From: Halorubrum depositum
GTDB lineage: Archaea > Halobacteriota > Halobacteria > Halobacteriales > Haloferacaceae
Assembly (NCBI RefSeq): GCF_007671725.1
Contig: NZ_VCNM01000001.1
Coordinates: 1,054,001 to 1,118,000 of the forward strand
DNA: 64,000 bases
Reading direction: 5' to 3'
In this document: positions 34,993 through 43,196 of the stretch, in pieces
How positions within the stretch are numbered: position 1 is the first letter of the stretch
Layout: every line of letters begins with the position of its first letter
Translations under genes and position numbers: made by a program
The notes under the pieces: generated by a model
What the model was told of the DNA's origin: nothing
The model's database searches: none
What the model saw: only the letters and a program-made list of their open reading frames with translations

Positions 34993-35043
34993 AAGGCTCC
35001 GCTTCGGCCGTTCTCGCTTTCTTTCTCAGTCGTTTCCGTTCGA

Positions 35044-36042
35044 TCAGTCGCTCGCGGTGCCGTCCGGCCGGACAGCACCGATCCGCGCCGGCAGCGCGGG
35101 CAGTGCGACGACCGCGACCACGGCGGCGGTCGTCGCGGCCAGCGTGACGACGAGCGAGTCGGCGAGCGCGTACGCGCCGACCCAGAGCGCGCCGGTGACC
35201 GCGAGCGCCGGGACCGCGATCCGGACCGGGACCGCGGGCTCGTCGCCGGAGACGAGCCGCCAGCCCGCCGCACCGCCGAGACCGGTGGCGATCCCGATCC
35301 CCGCCTCGACGACCTCCCCGGTGTGTCCGCCGGCGAACGCGACGCCGGCCGCGGCGGTCGAGACGACCCCGGCCAGCAGGAACGCCGGGGTGGGGTCGAG
35401 CCCGGCGGTCGGCTCGCGCCGGTCCACCCACGAGGCGGTCCGCCGGCGGAGCCGCGGGTCCCCGGCGAGCCACAGCGCGGCGGCGGCGACGCCGGCGCCG
35501 AGGCAGAGGCCGGCGACGACGTCGACGAGATAGTGAACCTCGATGACCACCCGCGAGGCGGCGACGGCGACGGCGACGGCGCCGGCCGCGAACAGTCGCG
35601 TCCGGTCGGTCCACGCGCGGTCGTACAGCAGCGCCAGCGAGAGGTACGCCGCCGCGCCGCCGGTGGCGTGGCCGCTCGGGAAGCCGAAACCGTCGGAGAG
35701 CACCTGCGCCTCGTACCATCCCGCGAGCAGACCGGGGAGCCACGTCGGCACGTCGGCCGGTCCCATCGCGCCCGGCGGTCGGGGGACGGCGAACCACGCC
35801 TTGCCGAGCGCGACGGCGGCGTACGCGCAGGTGACGGCAGCGATCGCCGTCGCGCCGGCGCGGCGCGGCGAGGCCGCGAGCCGGTCGCCGGCGAACCAGT
35901 AGGCGACCGCCAGCAGTCCGAAGAGGAACCACGGGTCCGCGAGGTGGGTGACGGCCGCGAAGAGGACGACGACGGCCTCGGGGAGCGCGTCGGCGAGGGC
36001 GGTCCCGCCGACCCCGCGCTCCGCGGAGACGAGTCCCGTCAC
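35044..36042 (-). CDS. PAP2-family membrane phosphatase
   Basis: 332 residues, with about eight hydrophobic helices. The phosphatase signature is complete: KAWFAVPRPPG, GFGFPSGHATGGAAAYL (catalytic His) and SRVVIEVHYLVDVVAGL. Likely dephosphorylates a lipid diphosphate such as undecaprenyl/dolichyl or phosphatidate. GTG start at 36042, only 3 nt after the upstream YihY gene, so co-translated with it. The last two hydrophobic segments extend beyond the usual family length. Confidence 0.9.
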   Translation of the reverse strand: MTGLVSAERGVGGTALADALPEAVVVLFAAVTHLADPWFLFGLLAVAYWFAGDRLAASPRRAGATAIAAVTCAYAAVALGKAWFAVPRPPGAMGPADVPTWLPGLLAGWYEAQVLSDGFGFPSGHATGGAAAYLSLALLYDRAWTDRTRLFAAGAVAVAVAASRVVIEVHYLVDVVAGLCLGAGVAAAALWLAGDPRLRRRTASWVDRREPTAGLDPTPAFLLAGVVSTAAAGVAFAGGHTGEVVEAGIGIATGLGGAAGWRLVSGDEPAVPVRIAVPALAVTGALWVGAYALADSLVVTLAATTAAVVAVVALPALPARIGAVRPDGTASD

Positions 36043-36045
36043 GGC

Positions 36046-37329
36046 TCAGTCGTCGCCCCGGTCGCGGGCGTAGTCGAGCGCCTTCCCGGGCGTCTCGATC
36101 AGGTTGAGGCCGATGCCGACGATAACGAAGAGGGTGTACAGTCCCAGCGTCGACAGCCCGAGGATGAGCATCGCCGCGATGGCGTAGAGCCCGTCGAGGA
36201 AGGAGAACGCGCCCAAGATCAGCACCGTCCCGTACAGCAGCACGAGGTACGGCCCCCAGCCGCGGGCGTGGCCGCGTCGCATCCGGGACCGGACGTAGCG
36301 TTTCAGCTCCGACTCCACCGCGGGCTTGTCGACGGTGCGCCGCTCGACGTCGTCCTCGAACTCGTCGAACTCCGCCCGCAGCCGCCCGACTTCCTCTTGG
36401 AGCGCCGCCACGTCCGGCGCCCCGGTCGGCCGTTCCTCGTCGCCGGCGTCGCCCGCGCCGTCCGACTCGCCGTTCATACCCGTGGGTCGGCCGCGGTCGT
36501 GTTGTAACTGCCGGTCCGCGTCGTCGTCGGGGACGGGGGCGCCGGCGCCCCGTTCCGCCAAGACGACGTTGACGACGCCGCCGACCACGACCACGGTGGC
36601 CGCGAGGTACAGCCACGTGACGAGGAGGAGGATACCGCCGATCACGCCGTACACCTGGTACTGACCCGCGCTCGCGGCGTACACCTGAAAGCCGGCCTGC
36701 AGCAGCGTCCAGCCGACGGCGGCGAAGGCGGCCCCGGGGAGCGCCTCCCGGATCCCGATCGCGGGCTCGGGCAGGAGGTAGTACATCGGGAGGAAGACGA
36801 CCGCGAGGAAGCCCGGTAACGCGAGGATGCTCGCGGCCTCGACGATCGGGACCGCGTCGGCGGCCGCGACGAACGCGCCGACGGTGACCATCACGCCGAC
36901 GCCGACGCCGACGGCGATGACGACCGAGCCGGCGTCGGTGAGCTGTTTGACGAAGTCGGGCGGCTCCGTGACGCCGTACAGCTCGGCGAACGCCGTGTCG
37001 AGTGCGCGGAACACCTTCAGCGTCGACCACAGCAGCACGGCGACGCCGAACAGGCCCGCGCCCGTCCGGCCGCCGCCGGAGGCGATCGCCGCGGTCACCG
37101 CCTCCTGACCGGCCGGCGTGAGGAAGTCGCCGGCAATCGCCAGGAGCTCGTCCGCGAGCGCCTCGCCGAAGACGGCGGTCGCGACGACCACGAGCAGCAG
37201 GAGCGCGGGGATCAGCGAGACGAACGCGTAGTAGGCGATGGCGGCGGCGAGGAACGTCACCTGCCGGTCGATCGCGGTGTCGACGACGCGGCGGACCGTT
37301 CCGATCGCGGCGGTCGAGTGTCGGGGCAC
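36046..37329 (-). CDS. YihY/BrkB (UPF0761) family membrane protein
   Basis: About 427 residues from GTG 37329 (TTG 37356 possible). Six hydrophobic helices in the first ~270 residues with family motifs VTFLAAAIAYYAFVSLIPAL and LWSTLKVFRALDTAFAELYG. Then a soluble coiled stretch (ALQEEVGRLRAEFDEFEDDV) and three more C-terminal helices not usual for YihY. The family is often misnamed RNase BN; it is a transporter-like membrane protein of unknown function. Paired with PAP2. Confidence 0.88.
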   Translation of the reverse strand: MPRHSTAAIGTVRRVVDTAIDRQVTFLAAAIAYYAFVSLIPALLLLVVVATAVFGEALADELLAIAGDFLTPAGQEAVTAAIASGGGRTGAGLFGVAVLLWSTLKVFRALDTAFAELYGVTEPPDFVKQLTDAGSVVIAVGVGVGVMVTVGAFVAAADAVPIVEAASILALPGFLAVVFLPMYYLLPEPAIGIREALPGAAFAAVGWTLLQAGFQVYAASAGQYQVYGVIGGILLLVTWLYLAATVVVVGGVVNVVLAERGAGAPVPDDDADRQLQHDRGRPTGMNGESDGAGDAGDEERPTGAPDVAALQEEVGRLRAEFDEFEDDVERRTVDKPAVESELKRYVRSRMRRGHARGWGPYLVLLYGTVLILGAFSFLDGLYAIAAMLILGLSTLGLYTLFVIVGIGLNLIETPGKALDYARDRGDD

Positions 37330-37422
37330 GCTCTGGAGTTCGGGCGATGGCGACAAAAGCGGGGCGGGTGTCGGCGTCGGTGACGAGACGGTCGGTCGCG
37401 TCGACAGCGAGCGCGAGAGCCG

Positions 37423-38547
37423 TCAGGCCGCGTCGTCCAGAACGGCCGACCGCATCTCGGGGATCGACGCCGTGCTCTTGACCGCGGTGCCGCGGTAGTG
37501 GGCGCGGCTGGCCTCGTGGCCGGCCCCCCGCAGTCGGTCGACGAACTCGTCCATGCCGATGGCGGGCTCGCCCCACTCTTTGTACAGCCGGTGCTGGTCG
37601 TAATGCGTGGGGGTGTCGAGCTCGCGGGCGACGGTCCCGAGCAGCTTGCGGGCGCGCTTCGCCTCGCCCATGTCGTCGGTGACGCGACGGCGGACGGCGC
37701 GGGCGAAGTCAGCGTCGGCGACCGGCCCCAGCCACAGCGGCCCGGCCGTGAGCACGCGGTCGCTCCCGCAGACCGGACAGGCCTCGACCGGGTCGGCGAT
37801 CAGCCCGCGGGTCGGCTCGCGCCAGAGGCAGTCCTCGCAGTTGTCGACGTACCCCAGCTCGTCGATACAGGCGTCGGCCGCCTGCGCACCCGACTCCAGT
37901 TCGAGGTAGGTCCGCGCGTAGTGGCGAGAGACGTGCGAGACGATCGGGCGGGCCGCCTTGTCGTAGCGCGCCGCGGTGCGCACCAGCGCGGAGATCAGCG
38001 TCCGGAGCCCCATCTCCGGGTGGTAGTCGGTGTTGCGCGGGACGGCGCCGTACTTCCGGATCCCGCTGTTGAGGTGCGCGCCGCAGAGGGGGGCGGTGTC
38101 GGTCGCCGTGACGCAGACGAGATTGCGCGCGTTCGCGAGCGCGGCGTCCGCGAAGGGGATCGGCGTCCCGTACGGGTCGAGGTCGACGACGTCGAAGACG
38201 TCCTCGTACAACAGCGCGTTGACGTTGCGGTGGACCGTCTCGCCGTCGAGGTCGTTGGCGGCGAGGTTCTCGGCCGCGAGGTCGACGGCGTCGGGATCGA
38301 CGTCGGCGCAGGTGACGTCGTACCCCTCGGCGGCGGCGCGGACCCCGCGGATCCCGGAGGCCGCCATCGCGTCGAGGTACGAGGCCGCGCGCGGCTCGCG
38401 CTCGCGGTACGCGCGCAGCACCGCGACCGTGACGTCGCGGTTCAGCTCCTGGGTCGGGTTGAAGAAGACCCCGCCGCCGGTGCCCTCGCTGGCCCCGTCG
38501 CGGGCCTCGGGGACGGAGACGGTGAGACCGCCCTCCTCGATGTCCAT
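37423..38547 (-). CDS. trm1: tRNA (guanine26-N2)-dimethyltransferase
   Basis: 374 residues from ATG 38547. SAM-binding segment [20 protein letters not shown], catalytic [28 protein letters not shown], and a C-terminal zinc module with CEDCLWREP and CPVCGSD. Methylates G26 of tRNAs. The start at 38547 gives [17 protein letters not shown], matching archaeal Trm1; the upstream 8 in-frame codons are probably non-coding. Divergent from the repeat-protein gene. Confidence 0.95.
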   Translation of the reverse strand: MDIEEGGLTVSVPEARDGASEGTGGGVFFNPTQELNRDVTVAVLRAYREREPRAASYLDAMAASGIRGVRAAAEGYDVTCADVDPDAVDLAAENLAANDLDGETVHRNVNALLYEDVFDVVDLDPYGTPIPFADAALANARNLVCVTATDTAPLCGAHLNSGIRKYGAVPRNTDYHPEMGLRTLISALVRTAARYDKAARPIVSHVSRHYARTYLELESGAQAADACIDELGYVDNCEDCLWREPTRGLIADPVEACPVCGSDRVLTAGPLWLGPVADADFARAVRRRVTDDMGEAKRARKLLGTVARELDTPTHYDQHRLYKEWGEPAIGMDEFVDRLRGAGHEASRAHYRGTAVKSTASIPEMRSAVLDDAA

Positions 38548-38765
38548 GCCTCGGTTTCGGCCATCCGGCACAAAAGGACCGCGCTCCGCCGGTGACCGCC
38601 CCCGACGCGCCGTTCGCGTCCGGTCGGAACGTGGCGACCATGAAGCGGGGCTTTTAGCCCGTCACCGCGGATATGTGGACACACACTGATGTACGCTACG
38701 TTCAACCGAGACCGGGACGGCCGTCCGACGCGCGACCGCGACGCGACCGCGGAGGCGGATCGGCG

Positions 38766-39662
38766 ATGGTGAGTCCGGCCCGCGTCGACGCGCTCACCGA
38801 CCTCGCGTACGGCGCGCTGATCGTCTTATCGATCGTCCTCATCGCGACGCTGAACGTGAACGACGTCGGCGTCGCGTTCGGGATCGGGGTGTTCGCCTCC
38901 TACGTGGTCCACGTCGTCTGGAAGATGGCCCGGTTCGACCCCGACTGGATGACGCGGGAGGTCGCCGACCAGGTCGGCAAGGAGGTCGAGAAGAGCGTGG
39001 GCGACACCGTCAACAAGGAAGTTGAGAAGACCGTCGGCGACACGGTGAACAAGGAAGTTGAGAAGACCGTCGGCGAAACCGTCAGCAAGGAGGTCGAGAA
39101 GAGCGTCGGCGAGACCGTCAGCAAGGAAGTCGAGAAGACGGTCGGCGAGAAAGTCGAGGAGACCGTCGAGAAGACCGTCGGCGACACCGTCAACAAGGAG
39201 GTCAGCGAGGTCGCCGACGACGTCAGCGACACCGTCAGCGAGGAGGTGTCGGGGAAGGTCGAGGAGACCGTCGGCGAGACCGTCGAGAAGACCGTCGAGG
39301 AGACGGTGGGTGAGACGGTCGAGAAGACGGTCGGCGAGAAGGTCGAGGAGACCGTCGAGAAAACCGTCGAAGAGACCGTCGGCGAGAAAGTCGAGGAAAC
39401 AGTAGGCGAGACGGTCGAGAAGACGGTCGGCGAGAAGGTCGAGGAGACCGTCGAGGAGACCGTCGAGAAAACCGTCGAAGAGACCGTCGAAGAGACCGTC
39501 GGCGAGAAGGTCGAGGAAACGGTGGGCGAGAAGGTCGAGGAGACCGTCGAGAAAACCGTCGAAGAGACCGTCGGCGAGAAGGTCGAGGAAACGGTGGGCG
39601 AGAAGGTCGAGGAGTCGGACGAAGACGAAGACGAAGACGAAGACCAGCGGAGCGATTCGTAA
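38766..39662 (+). CDS. Two-helix membrane protein with 219-residue valine-tetrad tail
   Basis: 298 residues from ATG 38766, with GGAGG at 38751-38755 as a ribosome site. Two hydrophobic helices (about 12-30 and 35-53; TDLAYGALIVLSIVLIATLN, GVAFGIGVFASYVVHVVWKM) precede residues 66-284, which divide into 54 four-residue units each starting with Val (VEKT, VGEK, VEET, VGET, VNKE and variants). One three-residue step, VSE at 146-148, is the only break. Half the units carry Lys, which is rare in a halophile proteome; acidity increases toward the end. The tail closes with an ED-repeat. No family recognised; see findings. Confidence 0.85.
   Translation: MVSPARVDALTDLAYGALIVLSIVLIATLNVNDVGVAFGIGVFASYVVHVVWKMARFDPDWMTREVADQVGKEVEKSVGDTVNKEVEKTVGDTVNKEVEKTVGETVSKEVEKSVGETVSKEVEKTVGEKVEETVEKTVGDTVNKEVSEVADDVSDTVSEEVSGKVEETVGETVEKTVEETVGETVEKTVGEKVEETVEKTVEETVGEKVEETVGETVEKTVGEKVEETVEETVEKTVEETVEETVGEKVEETVGEKVEETVEKTVEETVGEKVEETVGEKVEESDEDEDEDEDQRSDS
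38961..39617 (+). repeat. 12-bp-period minisatellite encoding valine tetrads
   Basis: The DNA repeats with a 12-nt period (forms of GTCGAGGAGACC and GTCGGCGAGAAG). Late units are nearly identical, and the 72-nt block at 39498-39569 recurs for a further 48 nt at 39570-39617 with one codon changed at the end, indicating recent expansion. Early units are more diverged, with synonymous changes. Confidence 0.85.
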
Positions 39663-39784
39663 CGGTCGGTGGCGCGGCGGGCCGGTTCCGACGACCGGCG
39701 GTTGTTGAATCCGTAGTTTCGACCCGGTGATTTTGAGCATCCCGAAGGCCTAAACCGGAACGGCCGTTACCAGATGACGGACGC

Positions 39785-41167
39785 ATGGGCCAGGACGATC
39801 TCGATCGGAGTCTCGGGTTGTATCCGACGATGATGATCAGCATGGGCGCGATGATCGGCAGCGGGATCTTCGTGCTGCCGGCACTGGGGTACAAGAAGGC
39901 CGGGCCGGCTGTGATCCTCGCGTACGTCCTGGCCGCGCTCGTCGTGTTACCGGCCGCGCTGTCGAAGGCCGAGATGGCGACGGCGATGCCGGAATCCGGG
40001 GGGACGTACCTCTACATCGACAGGGCGCTCGGGCCGTTGTTCGGGACGATCGCCGGGATCGGGGCGTGGTTCTCGCTGGTGTTCAAAAGCTCGTTCGCGC
40101 TCGTCGGACTCGGCGCGTACCTGCTGTTGTTCGCGCCGCTCTCGCAGGGGGCGGTGGTGTACGTCGCGCTGGCGCTCGCGGCCTTCGTCGTCGCCCTGAA
40201 CGTCTCGGGGACGAAGATGAGCGGGCAGATACAGGCGGTCATCGTCACGCTGGTCGTCGCGGGGCTACTCGCGTACGTCGTCAACGCGGGATTCGTCGCC
40301 GACACGGCGCGGTACGCGCCCTTCAGGACGCACGGGAACGTCGGCGTCGTCACGGCCGCCGCCTTCGTCTTCGTCTCGTACGCGGGCGTCACGAAGATCG
40401 CCAGCGTCGCCGAGGAGGTGAAAGACCCCGGGCGGAACCTCCCGCGCGCGATGCTCGGCTCCATGGCGATCATGACGCTCCTGTACATCGGGGTGGTCGG
40501 CGCGATCATCGGGCTGAGTGACCCGGACGTGCTAACGACCGGCGGTCCGGGCGGGACGGCGTCGCTCACGCCGATGGCGGACGGCGCTGGCGCGCTCCTC
40601 GGCGGCGCCGGAGTGCTGTTCATCTCCGTGGTCGCCGTCGTCGCGCTCACGAGCATGGCGAACGCCGGCGTGCTCTCCTCCTCGCGGTTCCCGCTCGCGA
40701 TGAGCCGCGACGACCTCCTACCGCCCGCGCTGCGAACGATCGACGAGCGGTTCAAGACCCCGCGGAACGCCGTGCTGCTCACCGGAATCGTGCTGATGCT
40801 GCTCATCGCGTTCGTGCCCGTGATCGAACTGGCGAAGCTGGCGAGCGCGTTCCAGATCCTCGTCTTCTCCTTCGAGAACATGGCGCTGGTCGCGTTCCGC
40901 GTGGCGGACCTCCCCTCCTACGAGCCGGAGTTCACCGCTCCCGGCTACCCGTTCGTCCAAGTGTTCGGCTTTCTCGCCGGCATCGCGCTGCTCACGCAGA
41001 TGGGAACGGTTCCGATCCTCGGAGCCGTCGCCATAATCGCGGGAAGCGCGCTCGTCTACCTCGCGTACGGGCGGTCCAGGACGGACCGGACCGGAGCGAT
41101 CGGGACGATCCTCCGGGCTCGTCGCGACGAGGAAGACGACGGGGTCGCCTCGACGAAACCGGAGTGA
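39785..41167 (+). CDS. APC-superfamily amino-acid permease
   Basis: 460 residues, about 12 transmembrane helices. TM1 motif MMISMGAMIGSGIFVLPALG and TM2 ALSKAEMATAMPESGGTYLY are characteristic. The TM6-region FVSYAGVTKIASVAEEVKDP is typical of cation-coupled amino-acid importers. No C-terminal UspA domain is fused, but a separate UspA gene follows on the other strand. Substrate unknown. Confidence 0.9.
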   Translation: MGQDDLDRSLGLYPTMMISMGAMIGSGIFVLPALGYKKAGPAVILAYVLAALVVLPAALSKAEMATAMPESGGTYLYIDRALGPLFGTIAGIGAWFSLVFKSSFALVGLGAYLLLFAPLSQGAVVYVALALAAFVVALNVSGTKMSGQIQAVIVTLVVAGLLAYVVNAGFVADTARYAPFRTHGNVGVVTAAAFVFVSYAGVTKIASVAEEVKDPGRNLPRAMLGSMAIMTLLYIGVVGAIIGLSDPDVLTTGGPGGTASLTPMADGAGALLGGAGVLFISVVAVVALTSMANAGVLSSSRFPLAMSRDDLLPPALRTIDERFKTPRNAVLLTGIVLMLLIAFVPVIELAKLASAFQILVFSFENMALVAFRVADLPSYEPEFTAPGYPFVQVFGFLAGIALLTQMGTVPILGAVAIIAGSALVYLAYGRSRTDRTGAIGTILRARRDEEDDGVASTKPE

Positions 41168-41214
41168 CGAACGGCGGGGAGCGACGGACCGACCGGGGCC
41201 GCCGCCCGAGAGGA

Positions 41215-41922
41215 TCAGTAGTCGCGGTTGACGAGGATCACCGGATCCCCGGTCTCGTCGGCGATCCGGTCCGCCAGCGAGCCGAAGACGCGGTCGCCGA
41301 GCCTCGACTCCGGCTCGTACATCACCACGGCGTCGTAGTCGACCGCGACGCGGAGGATCTCCTCGTCGTGTTCGTCGCCCTCGACGACCAACGTGTCGAC
41401 TGATTCGGCGTCGAACCCGTCCTCGATCAGGCGGTCCCGCGTCTCCGCGACGATCGCCTCCCCCGCCTCGCGGCGTTCCTCGCCCTCGACGACGTGGAAC
41501 AGCGTGATCTGCTGAGTGGTGTCCTCGCTCAGTATCCGGATGAACGCCGGGAGGCGATCGAACTCGGCGACGTCCGGGATCGGCACGAGGATCCGGCCGA
41601 TCCCCTCCGTCGGGGCGGGGTCGAGCTCGGCGGCGCACCCCTCCTCGGTCGCGACCTGTCGGATCGCGGCCGCCCGGTCCTTCCCGAACACCAGCCGCGT
41701 CCGGACGGACGCGCCGGCGTCGGCGAACGAGTCGGCGATCTCGTCGAGCGTGGCCTGCGCCGCCTCGCCGAACTGCTCGCGGGCGGAGCTGGCCGGCGTC
41801 TGCTCGGGGAGGTCGTAGTGACCGAGCACCACGACCGCGAGCGACGAGAGGTCCTCGATCAACACCGGCGACAGCGGCTCCGGGTCCGGGAGTTCGAGCG
41901 GAACCAGAATCGTGTCTGCCAT
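41215..41922 (-). CDS. UspA-domain protein (tandem)
   Basis: 235 residues from ATG 41922. Two UspA-like halves: ILVPLELPDPEPLSPVLIED and, after residue ~120, RILVPIPDVAEFDRLPAFIR, with the second ending ADETGDPVILVNRDY. The glycine-rich ATP loop GxxGxxxxG is weak in both, so nucleotide binding is doubtful. In haloarchaea, tandem Usp proteins commonly accompany APC transporters as cytosolic regulators; the adjoining converging permease fits this. Confidence 0.88.
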   Translation of the reverse strand: MADTILVPLELPDPEPLSPVLIEDLSSLAVVVLGHYDLPEQTPASSAREQFGEAAQATLDEIADSFADAGASVRTRLVFGKDRAAAIRQVATEEGCAAELDPAPTEGIGRILVPIPDVAEFDRLPAFIRILSEDTTQQITLFHVVEGEERREAGEAIVAETRDRLIEDGFDAESVDTLVVEGDEHDEEILRVAVDYDAVVMYEPESRLGDRVFGSLADRIADETGDPVILVNRDY

Positions 41923-41962
41923 GGGCGACGGTTGGTCGCCCGGAACAATAAACGGAGGCGGC

Positions 41963-42730
41963 TCACGACGTCGCCGGTGGGGTCTCGTCCCCGTCGGCGA
42001 GGAACGCCCGGAGGGCGTCGTCCGCGGACGCACCCTTCGGGAGCACGGTCACCACGTCGTTCGGTCGAATGGTCGTGTCGTCGACCGGGTGGATGATCGA
42101 CCCGTCGCGCTCGATCGACGTCACGATGGTGTCGTCGGAGAGGAGCCCGTCGGCGCTGGCCTCCGTCGGCGACAGGCCGACGATCGGCGCGTCGTCGGTG
42201 ACGCACACCTCGATCACGGCGGTCCCGTCGGCGAGCGTGACGGTGTCGGTGACCACCGATTCCTGGGAGTCGTCCGCGAGGAACCGGGCGTACGGCGTGT
42301 GCAGCTCCGTCTGGAGCAGCTCCTCGTCCTCGATGCGGATGTCGAGCCCGGAGAGCGCCCGCGCGATCTCGCGGAGGTCGCTCGTCTCCTCGCCGACCGC
42401 GACCACCTGCAGGTCCCGGCGTCCCGCCATCAGTACCCGGACGTTGATGACGCCCGGGATCGACCGGGCCGCCAGCGCCAGCCGCTCTCGCTCGTCCGCG
42501 GGAACGGTACACATGAACACCGAGGTGAGTCGTCCGCCGGCCTGTTCGAAGTCGACGATCGCCGTGTAGCCGCGGATCACGCCCGCCTCCTCCAAGCGCT
42601 CGATCCGGTTCCGGACCGTTCCCGCGGAGACGTTCATCTCCTCCGCGATCATCGGCGCGGAGGTGTTCCGCGCGTCCGACATCAGCGCGTGGATGATCTG
42701 CCGGTCGATCTCGTCAAGGTGGTGGCTCAC
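41963..42730 (-). CDS. Lrp/AsnC regulator fused to RCK_C (TrkA-C) domain
   Basis: 255 residues from GTG 42730. HTH (IDRQIIHALMSDARNTSAPM, VSAGTVRNRIERLEEAGVIR) and AsnC ligand domain (TSVFMCTVPADERERLALAA), then a TrkA-C/RCK_C module from about residue 165 (VTDTVTLADGTAVIEVCVTD, DTTIRPNDVVTVLPKGASAD). RCK_C domains bind small ligands such as nucleotides. Lies directly upstream of the UspA gene (40 nt), same strand, near the permease it may control. Confidence 0.9.
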   Translation of the reverse strand: MSHHLDEIDRQIIHALMSDARNTSAPMIAEEMNVSAGTVRNRIERLEEAGVIRGYTAIVDFEQAGGRLTSVFMCTVPADERERLALAARSIPGVINVRVLMAGRRDLQVVAVGEETSDLREIARALSGLDIRIEDEELLQTELHTPYARFLADDSQESVVTDTVTLADGTAVIEVCVTDDAPIVGLSPTEASADGLLSDDTIVTSIERDGSIIHPVDDTTIRPNDVVTVLPKGASADDALRAFLADGDETPPATS

Positions 42731-42896
42731 GGGGGGCCGCCCTCCGCTCCGATCGGCACCGGAGCGTATCGTCGAACGATCGTCATGCCGCGACGTAACC
42801 TCCAGAACGTAATATGGCTTACTCACGGGGCCCCTCCCGTTCTCGCGGACCGATCCGGCCGTTAGCGTTACCGGATCGCCGACGAAAGCGTCGCGT

Positions 42897-43151
42897 GTGG
42901 AGTTCGACGTCATCCGCGGCGACATCGCCGAACAGCGCGCGGACGCGCTCGTGAACGCCGTCGGAACCGGCCTGCAGATGAGAAGCGGCGCCGCCGGCCT
43001 CGGCTTCGAGGCGGGTGCCGAGACCGTCTGCGAGGAGATCGACGCGCACGAGCCGACGACGCTGACCGACGTCCGGGTCATCGCCTACTCGAGCGAGGGG
43101 TTCCGAACGCTCGAAGCCGCCGCGGAGCGAGTCCGCTCGACGGAGCGGTAG
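42897..43151 (+). pseudogene. Internally deleted macro-domain protein
   Basis: 84 residues from GTG 42897. It begins like an ADP-ribose-binding macro domain (MEFDVIRGDIAEQRADALVN, then AVGTGLQMRSGAAG), then jumps directly to the C-terminal part (AGLGFEAGAETVCEEIDAHE, RVIAYSSEGF). A normal macro domain has ~170 residues; the central ~90, including the second phosphate loop and beta strands, are missing. The frame is preserved. Junction at a short GxAG similarity, so it probably arose by recombination. Unlikely to fold as a macro domain. Confidence 0.65.
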
Positions 43152-43196
43152 CTGCGAACGCGCTGAGAAAGAAACCGCGAGAAGCGGGAGCGACTG

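Noticed and set aside
38961-39617. Tetrad DNA repeat as a CRISPR array
   Set aside because: Period is 12 nt with no unique spacers, and the frame encodes protein throughout.
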